A stretch of 5,813 bases of DNA from assembly GCA_014729735.1 (NCBI GenBank), contig WJJN01000716.1:1-5813 (forward strand), read 5' to 3'. The stretch comes from Candidatus Zhuqueibacterota bacterium (GTDB lineage: Bacteria > Zhuqueibacterota > Zhuqueibacteria > Thermofontimicrobiales > Thiofontviventaceae). The translations under genes and the position numbers were made by a program. The notes under the pieces were generated by a model. The model saw only the letters and a program-made list of their open reading frames with translations, searched no databases and was not told the origin of the DNA. This document shows positions 1 through 4,104 of this stretch, piece by piece. The number at the start of each line of letters is the position of its first letter. Positions within the stretch are counted from its first letter, which is position 1.

Positions 1-2310
1 AAGATATGGAAAAAGGCGATTCCCCGAAAAATTGATATCTCTAAAACTGTAAAACCAAGCGCGATTAAAGGTCCGTTTGCTTTCGGAGAAATGGATGGCG
101 AAATATTTTCGCAATTGGGTAGAGAGGCAGATATCAGCAAAGTGCTGGGATGGGTACTGGATTCGCAGATTTGTTTTATCGCGCTCAAGGGTGAATCCGG
201 TGCGGGAAAAACCTCGTTGTTGCGAGCCGGGCTGGCATACACGCTGGAAAAAGAGAACGAAGAATACGGCGTAACGCCGGTGTACTGGGAAGCCATGCCG
301 AAAAATTCAGCCGCAGAGCTTTTAAGGGCAATCCACGTTGCCTGTCCTGACGAAAAAGAGCAATTAACCTCACTCGACGAAATCATTGAAAATCCGTGCG
401 GAACGAAAAAAGTCATCATTATTGATCAGGCAGAGCAGTTGAAACCGGAAAAGCACCCGGAGCTTTTCGAGCTGTTCAAAAAGGTCGTTGCGCAGAAACC
501 ACCATACACAACCACCTGGATTATCGCGTTCAGAGAAGAATATGCATCCAGCTGGTTCGATTTTGAATGCAGCATCCCAAATTTCCATCCGCCGAAACAT
601 CCGTTAAAGCTGTTCACCGAACAACAGGCACAGGAAAACATGGCGGTTCTGGCGAAAGAAAGTGGTCTGGCGCCGGATAATGCTGTGCTCGTGGAAATGG
701 TAAGCGCGATGTCGGATAATGGCAAAGTATCTCCGGTTGAAATCGGCATTGGGATGATGGTGCTCAGCGAGCTTTACAGCGGGGCTGACAGTGATATTCA
801 CCTCGGCAGCTTTAAAGATGCGGGCGGCGTGACTGGTTTGCTGCGCACATACATTAAGGGCAAAATTGAGGATGGGATTCCCGTGCACGAACGCTCGCCC
901 ATGGAAAACGCACTGCTGGCGCTGATTGATCCGGACAATCCGCAGCAGCGGTTATCCGCCGGAAAAACAGCACCAGAATTAGCCGCCACCGCCGGGCTGC
1001 CATTGAACCGTACCCAGCGCAACCTGAATTATTTTGCCTCGCAGGCGGTGCGCATCCTGGAACAACTGTCCTCAGGCTCGTACCGGCTGGCGCATGAACG
1101 ATTGATCCCGGCGCTGGAATCGCTTGCGGGCGAGCTCCTCGCAGCAGCCGAGCAGGCAAAGCGCTTGTTAAACGAACGTTTCCGCACCTGGCAGAAAGCA
1201 AAACGCTGGAAATTTTTACTGAGCGGAAATGAATTACGGAGCGTGCTCAAATACCGCAGCCATTTTAAGAATGATATCAGTCCCGAACAGGTGTACTATA
1301 TCCGGAAGAGTAACGGAAAACGGTATTTAATAATTTCTTTGGGGATTGTAGCTGTGTTAATCCTGATTTTGTGGCAGCCGTTTAATAACAATGTTATTGA
1401 GCCCTGGAAAAGAACCGCGCGTCTGAAAGCGTTCGAAAAGCAATTTGTTACGGTTGGCGGAGGAGAATTCTGGGTGGGAGATTCATTGGGATCTGATGAT
1501 GAAAAACCGGTACACCAGGTTAAATTAGACAGCTTTCAAATCAGCAAATATGAAATTACCAACCAGCAATATTGTGATTTTTTGAATGCACGCGATGTGC
1601 CATACACAAAAGCGGGTGAGTGGCTTGATTTTTCAAGTCCTTTTTGCCAGATTGGAGAGAAAGGCGGTCGCTTTGTGATATATGATGAATCAAAGAAAAG
1701 CCATCCGGTTGCCACTGTTAACTGGTTTGGCGCGGTATCATTTTGTAATTATTTAAGCGAATTTTATGAGTATACACCGTGTTACAATTTAAACGACTGG
1801 AGCTGCAATTTTTCGGCACATGGTTTTCGTTTACCCACGGAAGCAGAATGGGAATACGCTGCCCGCGGCGGACAACATAGTAAAGGATATGTTTATAGCG
1901 GTGCTGATTCTTTGGATTTGGTAGCGTGGTATTGGGAAAATTCAAGAAACGGACCTCATGCAGTCGGACAGAAATTGCCAAATGAACTCGGACTACATGA
2001 CATGAGTGGCAATTTGTGGGAATGGTGTTATGATTGGTATGATGAAAACTATTACCGACACAGTCCTTCTCAAAATCCCACCGGACCTGAAAAAAAGACA
2101 TCCCGCGTCGTTCGAGGCGGCTCGTGGGACGCTAACTTTGAGGACTACTTCCGGTGCAGTGATCGTAGCTACTCCCTCCTGTCCTTCGGAACGTCGACTT
2201 TGGTTTTCGAGTCGTTCGTTCGCCGCAGTTCTACAAAGGAAATCCGGTTATCTGATTTATCCGGGTATCCGGAACGCGAAAATTTTTTGAAAAATGGGGT
2301 TTTGTTATGA
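1..2310 (+). CDS. DGR target protein: nSTAND P-loop NTPase - membrane segment - FGE/C-type-lectin domain (5' partial, VR frameshifted)
   Basis: The frame is open from base 1, so the gene starts upstream. The ATG at 91 is codon 31 and lies inside the conserved nSTAND lead-in (GPFAFGEMDGEIF...GREADI), so it is probably not the start. Numbering from base 1: Walker A GESGAGKT at 64-71, Walker B VIIIDQAE around 138-145, a winged-helix-like region with YRLAHERLIPALESL around 361-375, a basic stretch, a single hydrophobic segment at about 442-459, then an FGE-sulfatase domain from about 481 (GFRLPTEAEWEYAARGG, GLHDMSGNLWEW, RVVRGGSW). The family role is inferred: an NTP-driven STAND sensor whose FGE domain binds ligands. 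The usual FGE catalytic cysteine pair is not seen in the GGSW region, so enzyme activity is unlikely. The C-terminal part is the DGR variable repeat. A one-base deletion there shifts the frame: the last 44 residues (codon 726 on) are not FGE sequence. The restored frame would end GFRVVRSPQFYKGNPVI with a stop at 2253-2255. Confidence 0.9.
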   Translation, partial: KIWKKAIPRKIDISKTVKPSAIKGPFAFGEMDGEIFSQLGREADISKVLGWVLDSQICFIALKGESGAGKTSLLRAGLAYTLEKENEEYGVTPVYWEAMPKNSAAELLRAIHVACPDEKEQLTSLDEIIENPCGTKKVIIIDQAEQLKPEKHPELFELFKKVVAQKPPYTTTWIIAFREEYASSWFDFECSIPNFHPPKHPLKLFTEQQAQENMAVLAKESGLAPDNAVLVEMVSAMSDNGKVSPVEIGIGMMVLSELYSGADSDIHLGSFKDAGGVTGLLRTYIKGKIEDGIPVHERSPMENALLALIDPDNPQQRLSAGKTAPELAATAGLPLNRTQRNLNYFASQAVRILEQLSSGSYRLAHERLIPALESLAGELLAAAEQAKRLLNERFRTWQKAKRWKFLLSGNELRSVLKYRSHFKNDISPEQVYYIRKSNGKRYLIISLGIVAVLILILWQPFNNNVIEPWKRTARLKAFEKQFVTVGGGEFWVGDSLGSDDEKPVHQVKLDSFQISKYEITNQQYCDFLNARDVPYTKAGEWLDFSSPFCQIGEKGGRFVIYDESKKSHPVATVNWFGAVSFCNYLSEFYEYTPCYNLNDWSCNFSAHGFRLPTEAEWEYAARGGQHSKGYVYSGADSLDLVAWYWENSRNGPHAVGQKLPNELGLHDMSGNLWEWCYDWYDENYYRHSPSQNPTGPEKKTSRVVRGGSWDANFEDYFRCSDRSYSLLSFGTSTLVFESFVRRSSTKEIRLSDLSGYPERENFLKNGVLL
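2106..2230 (+). repeat. DGR variable repeat (VR) at the 3' end of the target gene
   Basis: This is a near copy of the segment at 2686-2811. The first 22 bases (2106-2127) and the last 28 (2200-2227) are identical to the template. In between, 20 template adenines are changed (10 to T, 7 to G, 3 to C), one adenine of the pair 2757-2758 is missing (between VR bases 2176 and 2178), and one non-adenine differs (C2713 to T2133). This adenine-specific pattern is the signature of mutagenic retrohoming. The variable codons follow GGSW of the FGE domain, the surface-exposed ligand-binding face in known DGR targets with C-type-lectin fold. The missing base makes the VR out of frame after codon 725 of the window frame. 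Confidence 0.95.
2200..2227 (+). other. IMH-like 3' homology tract of the VR
   Basis: These 28 bases at the 3' end of the VR are identical to 2781-2808 in the template and include a CG-rich run (cgagtcgttcgttcgccgc). In characterised DGRs, a GC-rich initiation-of-mutagenic-homing site at the 3' end of the VR marks where cDNA synthesis and integration begin and where adenine mutagenesis stops. The tract's position and its unmutated adenine at 2210 fit that role. Just after it, VR and TR differ at 2228/2809 (G vs A) and 2231/2812 (C vs A), which may be the IMH versus IMH* distinction. The function is assigned by analogy. Confidence 0.7.
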
Positions 2311-2657
2311 AAGAAATGGAAAAGCTGCAAATCTTCAAAAGAGTGTATGATTATTCCAAATGGCTGCTCAATCATACGAATAAATTTCCCAAATCACACC
2401 GGTTTTCGGTGGCGGTTAAACTGGAAAATACTGTTTTGGAAATAATCGAGCTAATCACACAGGCAAATATGCGGCATAAAAAAATCGGTTTGCTAATTAC
2501 GGCTGATGAGAAATTGCTTTATCTCAAAATTATGACGCGATTAAGCTACGACATGAAATTTTTGAATCTGACATCGTATGAATATAGTGCGCAGGAACTG
2601 GTAACAATTGGTAAAATGCTTGGCGCCTGGATAAAACAACAACGGAGTATTGCTTAA
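2307..2657 (+). CDS. avd: DGR accessory variability determinant (Avd-like four-helix bundle protein)
   Basis: A 116-residue, mostly helical, basic protein that begins MKEMEKLQIFKRVYDYSKWL, continues with a KFPKSHRFSVAVKLENTVLEIIELI stretch, and ends with a helix containing LGAWIKQQ. This pattern (FP..hRF.la..l......i...l..A) is typical of the Avd / four-helix-bundle family related to the 23S rRNA intervening-sequence protein. Avd forms a basic pentameric barrel that binds the reverse transcriptase and the TR RNA and is needed for retrohoming. It sits between target gene and TR, the standard DGR order. The start overlaps the as-sequenced target stop by ATGA (2307-2310). That coupling exists only in the shifted frame; with the repaired frame the gap is 51 bases. 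A weak GGGG at 2296-2299 could be the ribosome site, and a second ATG lies at 2316. The function rests on family pattern and context. Confidence 0.88.
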   Translation: MKEMEKLQIFKRVYDYSKWLLNHTNKFPKSHRFSVAVKLENTVLEIIELITQANMRHKKIGLLITADEKLLYLKIMTRLSYDMKFLNLTSYEYSAQELVTIGKMLGAWIKQQRSIA

Positions 2658-2685
2658 ATAAAAAAGGGGTGGAATCGGAGCAGTC

Positions 2686-2811
2686 CGTCGTTCGAGGCGG
2701 CTCGTGGAACAACAACAATGAGAACAACTTCCGGTGCAGTAATCGTAACAACAACCAACCTGACAATCGGAACAACAACATTGGTTTTCGAGTCGTTCGT
2801 TCGCCGCAATT
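2686..2811 (+). repeat. DGR template repeat (TR)
   Basis: This non-coding template matches the VR at 2106-2230. In the target's frame it reads VVRGGSW, then an Asn-rich block with 14 AAC/AAT codons, and ends NIGFRVVRSPQ, the canonical FGE C-terminus. The core 2708-2780 holds 34 adenines among 73 bases, which concentrates mutability on chosen codons while GGSW, FRCS, R and GFRVVR are mostly spared. Because AAY codons end in a pyrimidine, adenine substitution cannot create stops there. It lies 28 bases after avd and 182 bases before the likely RT start. It is not in a plausible gene of its own: the short open frame across it (from 2718) is out of register with the FGE frame. Confidence 0.95.
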
Positions 2812-2838
2812 ATGCTCTACCAGAACTAAACTCTGATG

Positions 2839-2860
2839 TCCGGTGTTCACGGACGCCGGA
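2839..2860 (+). other. Hairpin 1 in the TR-RT spacer
   Basis: An inverted repeat: TCCGGTGT (2839-2846) pairs with ACGCCGGA (2853-2860) over 8 bp including one G-T wobble, enclosing a 6-base loop. It begins 28 bases after the TR ends. It is a likely structural element of the DGR RNA; no T-run follows, so it is not an intrinsic terminator. Confidence 0.55.
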
Positions 2861-2866
2861 ACAGCT

Positions 2867-2922
2867 TTTGAGTATAACAGATTCCCTCCTGCAGCGAGGG
2901 ATATTGTATCCCGACGCTCAAA
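2867..2922 (+). other. Nested stem with two competing hairpins in the TR-RT spacer
   Basis: An outer stem TTTGAG (2867-2872) with CTCAAA (2917-2922) encloses two possible inner hairpins that share bases. One is TCCCTC (2883-2888) with GAGGGA (2896-2901). The other is GGGATA (2898-2903) with TATCCC (2907-2912). Both cannot form together because 2898-2901 are used by each. This could be a structured or switchable part of the DGR RNA. It is seen directly in the bases, but folding is untested. Confidence 0.45.
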
Positions 2923-2930
2923 CAATAAAC

Positions 2931-2975
2931 GAATTCAGTGACCCCGGTACCTGTTGGGAACGGGTCACTGAATTC
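2931..2975 (+). other. Perfect 14-bp inverted repeat just upstream of the reverse transcriptase start
   Basis: GAATTCAGTGACCC (2931-2944) is the exact reverse complement of GGGTCACTGAATTC (2962-2975), with a 17-base loop. It ends 18 bases before the ATG at 2994. No T-tract follows on the + strand, so it is not a classical terminator for that direction. On the - strand the stem would be followed by a T-rich gtttattgttt. It could separate the DGR RNA from the RT message (nuclease processing), modulate RT translation, or cap the structured RNA. No second copy of the arm is seen elsewhere in the window. Confidence 0.75.
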
Positions 2976-2993
2976 AAATAAATGGTGCTTACG

Positions 2994-4064
2994 ATGAAAA
3001 CACATCGAAATTTATTTTCTCACATCATTTCATTTGAAAATTTACTCTGCGCATTAACAAACGCGAGCAAAGGAAAAGGCTCCAAACATAATGTGCTTCG
3101 TTTTAATTATGAACTGGAAGATTATATTTTACAAATACAAGCGGAATTAGTGAATAAATCGTATCAACCAGGAGAATACCAATCTTTTTATATCTACGAT
3201 CCGAAAAAGCGTTTCATCAGCGCGGCGCCTTTGCGGGATCGGGTGGTACATCACGCGCTGTGCAATATTATCGAACCAATTTTCGACAAAACGTTTATTT
3301 ACGATTGTTACGCCAATCGAGTCAATAAAGGCACACATCAGGCGATACGGAGAGCTCAGAAATTCATTAAAAAAAATGTATATGTCCTGAAATGCGATAT
3401 AAAGAAATACTTTCCTTCAATCGATCACGCGATATTAAAAGCAGAGATTCGTCGTAAAATTGCAGATCCGGACACATTGTGGTTAATCGATACCATTATC
3501 GATGGCAGCAATGAGCAGGAATTTATCAACGATATATTTCCTGGCGACGATCTGCTTACCTCTCTGGAACGGCGAAAAGGATTACCGCTGGGAAATTTAA
3601 CAAGTCAATTCTTTGCCAATCTTTATCTCAACCGATTCGATCATTTTGTAAAAGAAATATTAAAATTCAGGTTTTACGTGCGTTATGTGGACGATTTTCT
3701 CCTCTGCTCGAATGATTTAAATTATTTAAAATGGGCGAAAACAGAAATCGAAAAGTATCTGGGCTGGCTCCGACTGAAATTACATCCCAGAAAATGCCAC
3801 ATATTAAAAGCCAGCAACGGAGTCCTATTTTTAGGACAAATAATTTATCCGGAATACAGAATACTGAAAAAAGCAAATGTCCGCAAATTCTGTCAAAAAC
3901 TGAGCGCGTATGAAAAAAACCGAAATGAACAATCGTTTGATGAAAAGAGATTTAAGGCAAGTATTAGCGGCTGGAAAGGTCATGCCTGTCAGGCAAATAC
4001 ATACCGGTTGCGGAGCGCGCTGGAAGAGAAGTTTGCGGGATTGGAGATGGATTTGGTGGATTAA
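2994..4064 (+). CDS. DGR-type reverse transcriptase
   Basis: RNA-dependent DNA polymerase that copies TR RNA into adenine-mutagenised cDNA. From the ATG at 2994 it has 356 residues, a usual length for DGR RTs. Motifs in order: ISAAPLRDRVVHHAL (about 75-89), first catalytic Asp in LKCDIKKYFPSID (Asp135), KGLPLGNLTSQ (about 195-205), where LGxxxSQ is the hallmark of DGR RTs versus QGxxxSP in other RTs, the catalytic YVDD (231-234), and VLFLGQII in the thumb-proximal motif (about 277-284). All three catalytic aspartates are present, so the enzyme looks active. I chose 2994 because homologues typically start MKT..NLF, and GGTG at 2984-2987 gives a weak ribosome site. An in-frame ATG at 2982 adds MVLT. 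No maturase or endonuclease domain is seen, which argues against a group II intron RT. Confidence 0.95.
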   Translation: MKTHRNLFSHIISFENLLCALTNASKGKGSKHNVLRFNYELEDYILQIQAELVNKSYQPGEYQSFYIYDPKKRFISAAPLRDRVVHHALCNIIEPIFDKTFIYDCYANRVNKGTHQAIRRAQKFIKKNVYVLKCDIKKYFPSIDHAILKAEIRRKIADPDTLWLIDTIIDGSNEQEFINDIFPGDDLLTSLERRKGLPLGNLTSQFFANLYLNRFDHFVKEILKFRFYVRYVDDFLLCSNDLNYLKWAKTEIEKYLGWLRLKLHPRKCHILKASNGVLFLGQIIYPEYRILKKANVRKFCQKLSAYEKNRNEQSFDEKRFKASISGWKGHACQANTYRLRSALEEKFAGLEMDLVD

Positions 4065-4104
4065 TTCTGATTTTAAAATTTTAATAATAAAAAGGAAATT
4101 AAAC
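4065..4104 (+). promoter_or_regulatory. Short RT - DUF4062 gene spacer with strong ribosome binding site
   Basis: The 40-base AT-rich gap contains AAGGA at 4092-4096, 8 bases before the ATG at 4105. This is the clearest Shine-Dalgarno in the window and fixes that start. There is no stable stem with T-run, so transcription probably reads through from the RT gene. No convincing -35/-10 pair is seen. Confidence 0.65.

Larger units (their letters stand above)
2658..2930 (+). ncRNA. Probable DGR RNA: TR plus structured 3' spacer (boundaries uncertain)
   Basis: No gene is supported between avd and the RT. The stretch contains the TR and then about 120 bases with nested inverted repeats, described separately. 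In studied DGRs the RNA used for cDNA synthesis includes TR plus flanking sequence towards the RT gene, which folds and is bound by RT and Avd to prime cDNA synthesis. The location and density of hairpins here fit that role. I see no convincing promoter or processing site, so both ends are guesses taken from the gene borders. Confidence 0.55.

Noticed and set aside
91..93. ATG at 91 as the start of the target gene
   Set aside because: The frame is open back to base 1 and the conserved nSTAND lead-in begins before this ATG; GGAG at 85-88 is too close (2 bases) to serve it well.
2242..2274. Possible cruciform just after the VR, as in the Bordetella phage DGR
   Set aside because: Only TCCGG/CCGGA (5 bp, 21-base loop) pairs, with mismatches next to it; too weak to claim.
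2006..2290. Open frame on + strand overlapping the FGE end
   Set aside because: It overlaps the FGE domain in another frame, and is not the frame that restores GFRVVRSP (that one is a third frame ending at 2255).
2706..2780. AAC-rich repeats as a microsatellite or CRISPR-like array
   Set aside because: There are no regular spacers; the AAC runs are Asn codons in the TR register and match the VR.
2718..2981. Open frame across the TR and spacer
   Set aside because: It reads the template out of the FGE frame, covers several inverted repeats, and lacks a ribosome site; it is best explained as non-coding TR and spacer.
2982..2984. ATG at 2982 as the RT start
   Set aside because: It is possible, but has no ribosome site and sits 6 bases after the stem; 2994 fits the family N-terminus better.
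2976..2990. Intrinsic terminator after the 14-bp stem on the + strand
   Set aside because: The sequence after the stem is aaataaatgg, with no T-run.
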